A DNA stretch of 64,000 nt from Populus alba (Eukaryota > Streptophyta > Magnoliopsida > Malpighiales > Salicaceae), in assembly GCF_005239225.2 (NCBI RefSeq), contig NC_133287.1, positions 12,319,493 to 12,383,492 of the forward strand, given 5' to 3'. This document shows, one piece after another, positions 35,480 to 47,979 of the stretch. The position numbers were made by a program, and so were the translations under genes. The first letter of the stretch is position 1. Each line of letters starts with the position of its first letter. The notes beneath the pieces were generated by a model. The model made no database searches. It was not told the DNA's origin and saw only the letters and a list, made by a program, of their open reading frames with translations.

Positions 35480-36300
35480 CAATCGAACCAATCTATACTA
35501 ATTATTCCAACATATTCAACTATTAATCCTAAGATAAATTCAACGTTAACAATTACAATTCACAAATTAATCAATAATTATATTCAAAACAATAAAAAAT
35601 ATAACAAAAAAATAAATTCAATAAATTCACAAATTATACTTCAACAAATTAAACAATTACAATTCAACAAATTCAAAAATTCAAAAAAATTCAAAAATTC
35701 AACTTTAACTAATTCTAAAGTTAAATTAACTAATAACAATTCTAACAACACAACAACAAAAAATATTCAATAAATCCAACAATTAAATTCAATTATTCAA
35801 CAATTAAATTAACAAATATTCAACAAATTAAAAAAATATTCAAAAAATTCAACTTTAACTAATTCTAAGTTAAATTACCTAATAACAATTCTAGCAACAC
35901 AACAACAAAAAATATTCAATAAATCCAACAATTAATTCAATTATTCAACAATTAAATTAACAAATATTCAAACAATTCAAAAAAATATTCAAAAAATTCA
36001 ACTTTAACTAATTCTAAGTTAAATTACCTAATAAACAATTCTAGCAACACAACAACAAAAAATATTCAATAAATCCAACAATTAAATTCAATTATTCAAC
36101 AATTAAATTAACAAATATTCAACAAATTCAAAAAATTCAAAAAATATTCAAAAAATTCAACTTTAACTAATTCTAAGTTAAATTACCTAATAACAATTCT
36201 AACAACACAACAACAAAAATATTCAATTAAATTAACAAATATTCAACAAATTCAAAAAATATTCAAAAAAAAAAGGGAACGAAATATACATACCTTAATA
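35480..36300 (-). repeat. Internal AT-rich tandem repeat in the leader of the TNPA-like gene
   Basis: A unit of about 150-160 bp is repeated at least four times. It contains AACTTTAACTAATTCTAAGT followed by AACAACACAACAACAAAAA and ATTCAATTATTCAACAATT. Copies start near 35700, 35850, 36000 and 36165. It is noncoding and lies between the first recognised exon and the internal CCGACGGA array. Confidence 0.8.
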
Positions 36301-36595
36301 ATGTGTCAAATTCAAAACTTTATCTACATTGCAACAAAAAACACCAACACAACAAAATAAAAAACAACTAAAAATAAAATAAAATAAAATAAATTAGAAA
36401 AAAAAACACATACCTTTTAATATAATGAAGATTTACAACACCAAATCTTGCTAGAGATTAAAGGTGAAAGTGTTTAAGGATTGAGGGGGAAAAAAATGAA
36501 AAATCTAGGCTGAAAAACGCAGGAGAAGAGAAGAAGCGGCGGGGAGAAGAAGAAAAAAATGAGGCGAAGCGGCGGGGGTGGAACTTATAGGTCAA

Positions 36596-36896
36596 TTTTA
36601 CCGACGGACTCCACCGACGGAATTAACATCCGTCGGTAACAAGTTTACAAATCCGTCGGTACAAGGTCAAATTCCGTCGGTATTTTTTCGAATTTCGCCC
36701 CGAATTTTTTAAAAGCCCTCCAAAATTTTCGAAGTCCGTCGGTGATTCCGTCGGTAATCTGACAAGTTCAGGGGCGCATTAATTAACGCACTTTGGGAAA
36801 CGCGCCGTCCGTCGGTAATTCTGTCGGTAAAATGGGTAACCGACAAATTACCGACGGAGCTACGCCATCGGTAATACCGTCGATGGTGGTTTTATG
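36596..36896. repeat. Second, internal array of CACTA subterminal-type motifs
   Basis: CCGACGG/CCGTCGG motifs occur at least ten times, about 3.6 kb from the left end and 5.8 kb from the right end. The sequence resembles the 42170-42420 terminal region (same motif spacing, GGTGATTCCGTCGGT blocks). On the minus strand it immediately precedes a purine-rich stretch like a 5' UTR (36480-36560). It could be a promoter for the TNPA-like gene or the scar of a nested or recombined second CACTA end. No internal CACTA terminus is visible. Confidence 0.8.
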
Positions 36897-37455
36897 TTTT
36901 CGAGCTTACTGTGAGATGCCGACGGATGTTATTCCGTCGGCATGGCCATCGGTGATTGTGGCATTTTGTTGTAAATATTTTCGAACTCTCTGTGAGATAC
37001 CGACGGAAGGTGAGTCCGTCGGTATGGCCGTCGGTGATTGTGGCATTTTGTTGTAAATATTTTCGAACTCTCTGTGAGATACCGACGGATGTTATTCCGT
37101 CGGCATGGACGTCGGTGATTGTGGCATTTTGTTGTAAATATTTTCGAACTCTCTGTGAGATACCGACGGAAGGTGAGTCCGTCGGTATGGCCGTCGGTGA
37201 TTGTGGCATTTTGTTGTAAATATTTTCGAACTCTCTGTGAGATACCGACGGATGTTATTCCGTCGGCATGGACGTCGGTGATTGTGGCATTTTGTTGTAA
37301 ATATTTTCGAACTCTCTGTGAGATACCGACGGACGGTGAGTCCGTCGGCATGGCCGTCGGTGATTGTGGCATTTTGTTGTAAATATTTTTCGAACTCTCT
37401 GTGAGATACCGACGGACGGTGAGTCCGTCGGCATGGCCGTCGGTGATTGTGGCAT
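36897..37455. repeat. 81/82-bp minisatellite, about seven copies, inside the CACTA element
   Basis: The unit contains a palindrome CCGACGG-N(12-14)-CCGTCGG, then GGTGATTGTGGCATTTTGTT, a TAAATATTTTCGAACTCTC stretch and TGTGAGA. Copies begin near 36915, 36997, 37079, 37160, 37242, 37324 and 37406. Two sub-types alternate (GATGTTATT and GAAGGTGAG loops), so duplication of a two-unit block of about 163 bp explains the middle. Because the unit length is close to a multiple of three, long spurious reading frames appear on both strands. Confidence 0.95.
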
Positions 37456-37642
37456 TATGCAGGAAAGTTTGTCTTTGTATTGCCTGTTTACCTTCCTGCA
37501 GAAACTTAACTGATAAACTGTCCATCACATAAACACAATAACCACATTGCTTAAACAGTAAATATTTTGTTTTACAAAATACATCATCAATAATCTAAAT
37601 TACATGAGACAAATGTTTTTACATAGGGCTTCATGTTCATAA

Positions 37643-40600
37643 TTAGTCGGAATTTTCTTCTTCCTCCTCGTCAATTGAATTGTCATCATCTTCATCGCAA
37701 TCTTCAATATGGATATCATCTTCTTCATCGACATTTGGTTGTCCGCTAGAGCTGAGAACAACATTCAACTCCTCTCCGTCAATATCAACAAGACTATCAT
37801 CGAGAACTCGAAAATTTGAATTTTCTTCCAATTCAATCGAAGGAGCAACTCGATATGGTTCAACCAACTCACGAACTTGAAAGACTTCATCTCGCACACT
37901 TGTGTCTTCGTTCTCATCCTGAACAACCTCGACACGACCCCGTGGTTTCGTTTTTAAAACGGACAACCAATCAACTCTTGAACGATCCTTTCTAAATGAA
38001 GGGGTGTATGTGTAATAAACTTGTTGACATTGCTTTGCGAAAACAAAGACATCGTTTATGTTGCGGAGTCTAGCTTTTGAGTTGATTTCGACCAGACCAT
38101 GGTGCGGATCAACTCTGATTCCTCTGTCCGTCGTGTCATACCAATAGCATTTGAATAAAAACACTTTATTCTGCTCGCTATGATATTGCAGTTCGACGAC
38201 CTCTTCTAATCTACCATAGTAGTCAACTTCTAACTAGCTACTTGTGGATCCCTTAACACAAACACCGCAGTTGTATGTCTTTCTTCCTTGCCCGTATTCT
38301 TCAGTATGGAAAACATATCCATTGACAAAATACCCGTTGTAGCACTTAACTTTTCTTCCAGGGCCGAGGCTTAATGAAGACAATGACTTGGGCGCACTCC
38401 TTCCCATTTGATAAACCTTGTAAATATATGTAATTAAATGTACATCAATACACGGTAAATGAACGAGAATCTCGTAATGACATGCATACATTAGAATGAG
38501 TTTGTGATAGTGCTTACATGTGTTCTGAACCATGTGGCAAATTGTTCATCTTGTAATTGAAAGATCTGGGATTCGGTCAGCTGCGAGTTATTGGAGAGCA
38601 AATATTGTCGATGTTGCCTGCAAGTGATAATGAGTGTATGATATTACAATATATAATTAACAGTATATTACTGACAAAGTTTAATTACTATTACACATAT
38701 ATAGACTTACTGAATAAATGGTCTCAGCTCATCACAGTTAAATAGAACATAGTTGTGTGCTTGTTTGAATTCTATTTCCGACAAATATCTTCCTCTTACA
38801 GCATTTTTAGGTGTGGATCGTCCAGTATTGGAGAATATTGACAAGTTCCCACTGGAAGGCACTTCACCGCCATCGTCATGCCGTGGAACGCGATTGATTC
38901 TTGTTCTCAGATGAGGTTCGAAATAGTACGAGATAAATGTTGATATCTCTTCAACAATATAGGCCTCAGATATCGAAGCCTCAACATGCGCCTTGTTCTT
39001 AACCTTTTTTTTTAGATTAAACAAGTACCTGCATTGAAGTACAATTCAAGTATTTTCAAATAAGAAAAACATAGAAAATACTTTAAGATATGAATTACAT
39101 TGCAACTGTAATATCTCACCGTTCGAATGGGTACATCCATCTATACTGGACCGGTCCTCCAGCTTTTTGCCTCGAACGGTAGATGTATAGGGAGATGCTC
39201 CATTGAGTCAAAAAAATGAAGGAGGGAATATCATCTCAAGTTTGCATAGTGTCTCGATGATATTCGTTTGAAGCATCTCAATGTGCTCAACATTCATCTT
39301 GCTGGAGCATATATCTCTGAAGAAATGACTGATCTCCGTTAGTGCATCCCATATTCCCTTTGGCAACAAATCACGAAAAGCTAATGGGATGAGTGTTTGC
39401 ATAAACACGTGGCAGTCATGGCTCTTCATTCCATACAATCTGCAAGTCCTCTATGTTAACAAGCCTTGATATGTTCGATGCATGTCCATCCGGGAAACGC
39501 AGACTCTTAAGCCATTTGTAGACTAGCAGTTGTGCGTTTTTCTCTAACACGAAGCTTGCCCTTGGTTTTGCAACCCGTGACTCGTCATAAACCAACTCCA
39601 TATTTTACGGTTACAGTATAAAGCTATATCCAATCTAGCCTTCATGTTGTCCTTTGTCTTCCCCTTCACATCCATGACGGTGTTGAAAAATATTCTCAAA
39701 CACGTTCTTTTCAATGTGCATGACGTCAAGGTTATGGCGGAGAAGATTAGTCTTCCAATACGGAAGCTCCCAAAAAGATACTTCGCTTTACCCAATTATG
39801 GGTCAAACCAAAACCAGGAAACTTTTGCTTACCTGATTGAAGGCCAAACACAATGTCACCGTACTCTGATACAACATGATGCAATTCTTCACCAGAAAGA
39901 CGCGGGGATGCAACATCTTTTTCAACTCTACCAACAAAGAAATCTTTTCTGTTCTTTCTGAACCTGTGATTAAAGTTGGCAAGAAGCGACGGTGACAGTC
40001 AAAAAAAGAAGCTTTACCTACGTTTGCTAGCGTGAATGCCTTGTTGTTTTCCATGCAGTATGGACATGCGAGTTTCCCATGCGTGCTCCAACCAGAAAAG
40101 CATTTCCATAAGCTGGAAAATCACTGATAGTCCACATCAAAGCCGCCCTCATAAGGAAAATTTGTTTCCAAGATATATCATAAGTCAGAGATCCGGAGGA
40201 CCACAACTGCGCCAGCTCATCTATCAACGGTCGAAGACAAACATCTATATTCCGCCCCGGGCTGCTTGGACTGGGTATGACAGTAGATAGAAACATGAAA
40301 CTCCGGCCTCATACACATTCCCGGTGGCAAGTTATAAACTGTGAGAATGACCGCCAACAAAGAATAGGGAGCAGCAAATGACCCAAATGGGTTTGAACCC
40401 GTCTGTACACAACCCAAGTCGAACATTCCCTTGATTCAGCAGAAAAGTCAGGATGAACACTGTTAAAGCGTTTCCACGCTTTCGCCATCAGAAGGATGCA
40501 CCATCACACCATCAACGACATCGTGTGTTTGGTGCCATGTCATGTGCTCAGCAGTCCTTGGTGACATAAATAACCTCTGCAGTCTAGGTGTGATCGGGCG

Positions 40601-41460
40601 GAAATATCTAAGTTTTTTTTATATGCCACTAGAGTCTTCCCCCTGCCAGTTCTGGGTTTGTAACGGAATGCCCGCATGTCATGCACTCGGTCATCACATC
40701 ATTTTCAAGGTAGTATAACATGCAGAAGTTAGGGCACATGTCAATTTTTCTGGGTATCCTAAACCGAGGGGGTTTCAATCATGGACTTCGCAGCATAGAA
40801 GTTCTCTTTGAGCCTGTTCCCTTCTGATAAAATGGCTTCTTGCTCAATCAATAATTTTGTCATACCCGGCCTCACTCAACCCGTGATCTGACTTGATGCG
40901 GTGAACACCTGTGCCACAGCGATAATTTACTGTGGTTTGTGCAGCCATCCATAATGGTTCGTCAGAATCTCTTCAACAAATCAAAAAAACCTAGCTACCT
41001 CTGCATTAGGTTCTTCTTCTACGATTGGACATTGATTGACATTATCTTGATTCATTCTCATTGCATCCATAACCATGTTTCTGTAAGGATTAGTGTTGTC
41101 ATTTGCCGCTTCATGCACGTTGCTAGCACTAGAAGTTGACCCAACCACCGTTTCTCCCATTCTCCTATTACTAACAAATACCTCTCCATGTGCATACCAA
41201 CACTCGTAATCCTCCACAAACCCTTTGTGTAGAAGATGCATCATTACAACATCTGGATGCAGATACTTTTTATTTTGACACTTCCTGCATGGACACCTAA
41301 TACCGCCTCCAGTAAAATTTCTGGGAATAGATGTTGCGAAATTAATAAAACCCTGAACCCCGTTACAATAATCCATCCTCCGCAATCCTTGGGGTGAATC
41401 TAGATACATCCATGAACGATCATCCATGACTTCTATCGAACCTCTATAAAAAGGACCCAT
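37643..41460 (-). CDS. TNPD-like CACTA transposase (Transposase_21/tnp2), multi-exon and frame-broken
   Basis: Minus-strand order: Transpos_assoc N-terminal domain 41460-40984 (MGPFYRGSIEV start, RCPCRKCQNKK zinc motif); zinc segment near 40740-40680 (CPNFCMLYYLE then CMTCGHS); Transposase_21 core 40440-39740 (LGLCTDGF-type region, PYSLLAVILTVYNLPPGMC, LRPLIDELAQLW, ISWKQIFLMRAALMWTISDF); MYGMKSHDCHVFMQTLIP at 39438 leading into DUF4218 39430-38715; and DUF4216 about 38200-37643 ending in an acidic tail. TNPD is the endonuclease that cuts CACTA ends. Introns explain some gaps, but several 1-bp breaks remain inside the core, so the copy may be dead or mis-sequenced. Exon borders were not resolved. 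Confidence 0.85.
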
Positions 41461-41695
41461 TGTGTAGAAGATGCATCATTACAACATCTGGATGCAGATA
41501 CTTTTTATTTTGACACTTCCTGCATGGACACCTAATACGCCTCCAGTAAAATTTCTGGGAATAGATGTTGCGAAATTAATAAAACCCTGAACCCCGTTAC
41601 AATAATCCCATCCTCCGCAATCCTTGGGTGAATCTAGATACATCCATGAACGATCATCCGTGACTTCTATCGAACCTCTATAAAAAGGACCCATT
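41226..41695 (-). repeat. Tandem duplication of the TNPD start exon, about 235-bp unit
   Basis: 41226-41461 and 41462-41695 are nearly identical; both carry the MGPFYRGSIEV start on the minus strand. The outer copy differs by 1-2 single-base deletions in short runs (for example CCGCC for CCGCCT-type sites near 41539 and GG for GGG near 41625), which shift its frame. The inner copy stays open and joins the rest of the gene. Either a recent duplication or an assembly stutter would give this. Confidence 0.9.
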
Positions 41696-41979
41696 AATTA
41701 AGCAAGCTCTTAATTATTTCAAAACACAACATGTAATTTCGGTAATTCTAGAAATTAAATTTTAACAATTTTCAAACAAATACACAATCTTACAAAATCT
41801 AAAACAAACCATAACAAGTATTAAAATTATACATTCACTATACTACAAGTTTGTTGAGAAATAACAATTAAAACATGTACATCTACTAAAAAAAAAATAC
41901 ATTATACTTAAAAAAACAATAAAATAACATTTAAATGTTAAAAATTTTAAAAGATAGAATTACTTACAAAAAATGATAA

Positions 41980-42650
41980 AAATCCGTCGGTAAATCAGAA
42001 CACGGGATGCTGTGACACTAAAAACAAATACAACTTGTTGTGCTGAGATGAGAAAAATTCTTGTTTTGGGGTGAGGGGGGGCTGGTTATTTTGCAGATGG
42101 GGAGGGTTAGGATTAGGAAGAAAAGGAGAAATGGGGGAGAGAGTGTCGGCAGAGGAGCCATATATTAACTTTTGCCGACGGACTTACCGACGGACATTAA
42201 ATACCGTCGATGAATCCGTCCGGCAAAAAACCGTCGGTACACGTCACCGCACGGACCTGCTGTTCAAATCCATCGGTGATTCCGTCGGTATTTTTAACGG
42301 TGCACCCGTCACGTCACCGGTACGGATCTGGCATTTCAAATCCGTCGGTGATTCCGTCGGTTTTTTTTTTTACGGTAAATAGGTCCCCTCACGCGTACGG
42401 GCCCCAGTTTTTAATTCCGTGGTTATTCTGTCGGAAAAATCACCCGCCAAAAACCCTCCGCGCTAACTGCCCGCCCTTTTTTTCATTAATTCTTGAATTT
42501 TCGGGTCGGTAATTCGTTCGGTAATTACCGACGGACTATTTCCGTCGGTAATTACCGACCGAATTACCGACGAAATTTTCCGTCGTGATTTCGGCCGAAA
42601 AATACCGACAGAAAAAAATTCCGTCGGTATGTCCGTTGGTATTTAGCGAT
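41980..42650. repeat. 5' subterminal repeat array of the CACTA element
   Basis: CCGACGGA/TCCGTCGGT motifs are dense from 42170 to 42650, with one outlier at 41983, reaching to within about 25 bp of the terminus. On the minus strand this array lies upstream of the TNPD gene and overlaps its expected promoter. Confidence 0.88.
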
Positions 42651-42665
42651 TTTCTGGTAGTGCTT

Positions 42666-44430
42666 AACCTAGTTATCTTTTGGTTTTAATAGAAAGTCCG
42701 CAACTTTTTGAAAAATAAAATAAAATAAAGCGATATTAATTGTATAAGTAAGGGATTACAGGTGGCCACATTCAGATATACGTACCCTTGCTTTCATAAT
42801 CTTGTTGGAAAGGGATCAGCTCAAGGGCGAGCTCATGAAGTGTCATGTTTTTTCAAGGGTTGGCGTGAAGGATAATTGAATCTGCACCCACTTACAAGTA
42901 CTATCAGAAACTCACAGGTTTTAATTATGACTTGTGATCGATCAGAAGATGAAGGGTGAAAATTAAGAAGCAAGCTCCTGCTTGGTGTGATCGAATAATT
43001 TGTTTTGGAGAGGACTGAAGCAGCAACAATTCAGCAGAGGTCAATCCAGATTTGTCAGACCATATATAGACCTATTCGCGCAATCTTTCGTAGCAGAATC
43101 CGATGTCTCAAGTGATTCCAGGAGTTTGGGAAGCTCCTTTAAATGCAGTTTTTAATTGCTTGCAAGATCTTTTCATGAGCCCTTTAATGATAAGATATAT
43201 CATGTAACGTCAGAGCAAGCTCCTATTCTGAATAATTCTACCAGTTTCTTTAAAAAAAAAAAAAAAACATTGTTATTCTTGAGATCATAGCAGATACAGT
43301 AGTGGTTACAGAGTGATTTCAATGACATGAACTCCGATGATCATTTTATTCAAATCTGCATGGTCATTGTTTCATTTTGTATGTTTTTCTAACCTATCTC
43401 TTGTTACTCTACTTTTTTTAATATTTAGCCATGCTCTTTACAGTAAATCAACTGATTAATAAAATTCTTGTATTTCATTTAAAAAAAAAAAATGCATTGT
43501 TAAACTCTCATATATATAGCCTAGTCCAAGAGTTGATCGACTCCCATATATCATTGATAAGAAGGGTAGCATAATGTATCCTGTACCTATATATATTTAA
43601 TCAAGTAATTTCGTATTAATATCCTTCTGTAACATGCCTATTAGCAAGATCCTTTGATCTATGGACGAAAATTAATAATATTGCTAGACAAGCAATATAT
43701 CAAAGGCAACCTATTATAAAATAATCACAAAGACAAAGTATGCCACCTTATTTCTTATTGTTGTTGCTGTTGGTATTTTGTATAGTCCTCCTTTTATATC
43801 TCAAAATTCAAGACATACCCTGCATGTCTATTGTTTAACAATAATAAAAAATGTATATGCATTGAAAATCCACTTAAAAAAAATAAAAAGGAGTTTGTTG
43901 CACTATGGATTCAACAGTGCAATTATTTGAATTAATATATAGCTTTTTTTGTTATTATTTTTTGTTGATTTGTTTCACAATTAACTTGATATTTTATTTT
44001 CATTTTCTCTCTATGGCCTTCTTGGTTTTGCGTTCGACCATGCAAAAATTTTGTTAAAATTTCTATTTTTAAAGAGATTTAAATTAGAAGGAATGAGATT
44101 GACAACAAGGAAAAAAAAACTTAAAAGGCTATGAAGGAAGAAGAAATCAAATTTCAAAATCCAAATGAGAAAAGAGAGAGAGAGAAAAAAAAAAGAGATG
44201 GAATGAGAAAAAAGTTAATTGATGCCATGCTATGGATAATTATCATACATTGGTCACTTAAGGAGGATGAGGACATTGAGACAATTTTAGGGACAACAAA
44301 TAAGATTGTCTTTAAAGGAGGTAGGGGACTACACGCGCCATGAAAAATGATTTTACATGCTAACGTATACATCAACCTTTCTTTTTTTTCTTTTTTTTTT
44401 TTTTTTAACAAAAAATTTGGTCTCTACTTC
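42666..44430. other. AT-rich flank with a probable small retroposed insert
   Basis: No gene is supported. Two poly(A) runs (about 43252-43267 and 43481-43492) are each followed, directly or after TG, by CATTGTTA (43268-43275 and 43495-43502). The 43276-43494 segment has AATAAA shortly before its poly(A), as expected for a retroposed transcript or SINE-like insert with an 8-bp duplication. The source is not recognised. Pyrimidine- and purine-rich stretches lie at 44110-44210 and 44380-44406. Confidence 0.4.
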
Positions 44431-46079
44431 TATAATAACTCTTTAATTAAGCCCTAAATTCCATTTAACGTATTCAATTTAATCCATAATTTGATAATAA
44501 CTCTTTAATTAGGTCCTGACTTTCATTTGATTTAATTTCTAATTTGATAGTAACTCTTCAATTAAGGTGTGAATCTCATCCCACCTGAGCCAAGCCCTCT
44601 TCTTTCAACCTAGTCCCTCATTCTCTATTAAATCTTCAATTTTCATCTAATCCAAGCTCAAATGAGGCCCAAGCAATGATAGAATAGGAAAAGGAAAGGG
44701 GAAGGAAATAGATAACTATCCGACTAAGTTGGTGCATTATAGTTATGTTCATGATCCAAGTTACATATTTGATGTTTACCTTGATTGACCATGTGTTATC
44801 CAATATGTCACATTTTCAATATAAAACAACATAAAATATCATTTTTTTTTAGGTCAAACCAGATTTTTCTCGGTCTTTTGAGTTGACTTTGGATTTACCA
44901 AATCAATTGGCTCATATTATAACAACTCCCACAAGATTTAATTTGAATCTCGACGTGGGCAAGCAGTCATGTATAGAGTTTTCAAGGATAGGTCATTACC
45001 CCGTGTTTATTAACATTATTAATGAGTTCCCTACAACCTATTTTAAAAAAAGATTTTTTTCATTGTAAATGAAGTTTTGACCATCATTAACTTATTGTAG
45101 TATTGTTATAGATTAATTGTGTATTCTTAATATAAGGGGAGGAATGATTATTGTGTAAGAATAGGAATGAACATTGTTATATGAACATGTTAATTGAATA
45201 AAAAGCTAACTTGTTGGTTGTGTGGATATGGGGTGGAACCATGAAGAAATTAAAATGAAAGAAATTTGAAAAATAAAACATATTTAAGGTTGATCATAAG
45301 TATATTTTTGGCAAATTGATTAGTTAATGAAGATTATCATGTATTCCAATTAGTATCGTGAAATTATTATTGTGATTTAAATGATGTCAAATGACCTTGG
45401 ATAATATTGTTTATGCATGAAAATAAATTGGAAGTTGAAAAGGATTTCCAAGGAATGAAAATCCTCGTTGTCTAAAATTTTAGCTATAAAGGAGGGGTTA
45501 TTATGATTATTGAGTTTGAGTTTTAAAATAAAATAATTTGGAGTTGATTTCTTCATGAAAGTTGTATTTTTAATAGAGACAAATCAAGCCCAAAACGAAG
45601 TTGTACAACTTTAGTTATGATAAAAACACTAGATAATAGTGTTCTGAGTTGGTTAAGCTAAATCGATCAAAATTAGATCATTTTTAATCTTTGCTTAGAA
45701 TCACTGTGGAGTGATGATTTTAATAACAAAATTATAAGAATAAATATGAACATGAGAATGGGTACGAGTATGAGATCCTAAGAAAATTCCTTCTGATTGG
45801 TTTAAGAATACTAGTTAAATGAAGATGTAATGTTGGTTGTATTGTTGATAAAAAATTGAATCCCTAGTGGTATAGGGAAAGCTATGAGGACTAGACAATT
45901 GTATGGAGTGGCAGTACATGCACCTATTCTCGGAAGGTGATTCATCACCTTATTTTGTAATTATTAGTTTTCCTTAAATATTTGTGTTGTGTATTTAATT
46001 GATGTTAAAAGAACAAAACAAATGAATATAAGTTAAGTGATTATTACAAATGAGAATTATTGGTAATTTAAGAGAAATT

Positions 46080-46760
46080 ACTGAAATTATTTTGCAAACA
46101 CAAGAGGGTAGCTGAGTGCTGGGTAATTCGTATGGAATTATCGGATCGATTGTGGCAACTAAGATGGGTTAGCTGGATTTCTTAGGTAATTAAGAGAATT
46201 ACAGGGTTTATTCGTTAACAAGAAAGTTAACCAACTATGAGGTAATTCGTATGAAATTACTAGATTGATTGGCTAACAAAAGAGGTTAATTGGATGCTGG
46301 GTAATTCGTATGGAATTATTGGATTGCTTTTAGCAACCAACATGGATTAGATGGATTTCTTGGGTAATTCATATGGAATTACCGGATTGATTGGCTAACA
46401 AAAGAGGTTAGCCAAATGCTGGGTAATTCGTATGGAATTACTGAATTGATTTTAGCAACAACGATGGATTAGCCGAATTTCTTATATAGAATTACCGGAT
46501 TGATTTTGGCAACCAAGAGAATTACCTGGTTTATTGATTAACAAGGAAGTTAATTGGATATGGGGTAATTCGTATGGAATTACCATATTGATTGGCTAAC
46601 AAAAAGGGTTAGCCAGATGCTGGGTAATTCGTATGGAATTACCGAATTTATTGATAACTAAGGAAGGTTAACCAAATGTGTGGATAATTATATGAAATTA
46701 CCAGAATTATTAGCAATCGAGATGAGTTAGCCAGATATTTAAGTTTTGAAGAGATTATGT
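46080..46760. repeat. Degenerate tandem array with GGTAATTCGTATGGAATTAC core
   Basis: GGTAATTCGTATGGAATTAC or close variants recur at least seven times (46120-46660), alternating with GATTGATTGGCTAACAAAAG and GGTTAGCCAGATGCTG-type segments. Spacing is irregular, roughly 60-160 bp. It is noncoding. Confidence 0.9.
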
Positions 46761-47979
46761 GAATTAATTGATTGAAGTTAGAAGTAGTAATTCTAAATGT
46801 TATGAGTAAAATAATTAATATATGACTAAGATATTGAGTACATTAATTAATGTGGTTATTGGGTATACACAATGACTTGGAGATTGGAGGGGAATTAATA
46901 AGATAATTAGTTACCATAGTGTTTGTGGCTAAGGATACATGACAATGATACTTAGCACCATAATGACGGTGGCTAAGGGCATAAATTGATAATTGGCACT
47001 GTGATAAGGTGGCCAAGGTTATGTGAAGGATGCTTAGTGACCAATAGTATCGATAACTAAGATTGCGTGCGAATGAACTTGACAACTGTGGTTTACAATG
47101 CATATGATGTTAATAAGAAAAATAAAAGTGGTTCGGTACAAATGGAAGATTCAAATGGATTGATTAGCTATCCGGGTTTGGATTACTAATGGTATTGATG
47201 AGGTTTTCATTAGTGCCAACATTTCTTAACTTGATTAGTCGATCCCGAGCAATTAGGTGACTAATGATGTTAAAAAAGATTACTAACATTGGCATGATTA
47301 CTCCTGATTCAGTGAAAAAGATAAGTTTATTAACTATTCCAAGTCCAGAATAGTTAATGATATCAATAGGTCACATTGGTAACTACTCTAGGCAAGGAGG
47401 CTAATGATGTCAAGGGTTCTTGACATGACAACTTTGATAGAAAACAGATATGAATAATATTTGATTAAGTATTCTGAGGAAGGAAATAGTTAATGATACT
47501 AATCGGTTGTATTAATATCAGCATGTGAATGTAATTGATTAGTCTAGCCAATATTAGAAGACAAATGATACTAATAAAATTTATTAGTGTCGGCGATTAC
47601 CTTCTAAAAAATAAAAGGAAAGATTATTGATTAATTGTTCCAAAAGAATGAGATAAGTTAATGATACAAAGAGAAGAATATCTTGGTATCAAGTGAGAAA
47701 TTTTTTTTTTTTTAATCAAAATGTAAGTGTATAAAAAGATAAAAAAAATATATATATACAATGTTGAAGAGCCAGCAAGTTCAGAAACAAGGATAAACAA
47801 AAAGGGAACAGACTCCCTTAGAGAGCTATACAGCAAGCCATTGTAGAAACAAATAGATTAAGACCATGGTTATGAGAGGAATCACATATTACAAGGTTCT
47901 CATCCTAACACAACGCAAAAGATAGGATAAAAAGACATCTTGATAAAATTTACAACAGAGAAAGATGATTAGATAGCTC

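Larger units (their letters stand above)
33040..42662 (-). mobile_element. Complete CACTA (En/Spm-type) DNA transposon, TSD CTT
   Basis: The element is 9,623 bp. The left end reads CACTACAAGATTTTACAG and the right end, reverse-complemented, reads CACTACCAGAAAATCGC, so the terminal inverted repeat is CACTAC, one mismatch, AGA. The 3-bp duplication CTT lies at 33037-33039 and 42663-42665. Subterminal arrays of the palindromic ACCGACGGA/TCCGTCGGT motif fill the first ~450 and last ~680 bp. Both genes are on the minus strand, so the transcriptional 5' end is at 42662. The TNPD-like gene is near that end and the TNPA-like gene near the other, the standard En/Spm layout. Confidence 0.96.

Noticed and set aside
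36897..37455. CRISPR-like array
   Set aside because: Repeats are contiguous with no unique spacers, lie inside a plant transposon, and no cas-like gene exists in the window.
36929..37528. 199-codon minus-strand reading frame and similar plus-strand frames in the CACTA element
   Set aside because: They are translations of the 81-bp minisatellite, whose unit length is close to a multiple of three; the peptide is the same short segment repeated.
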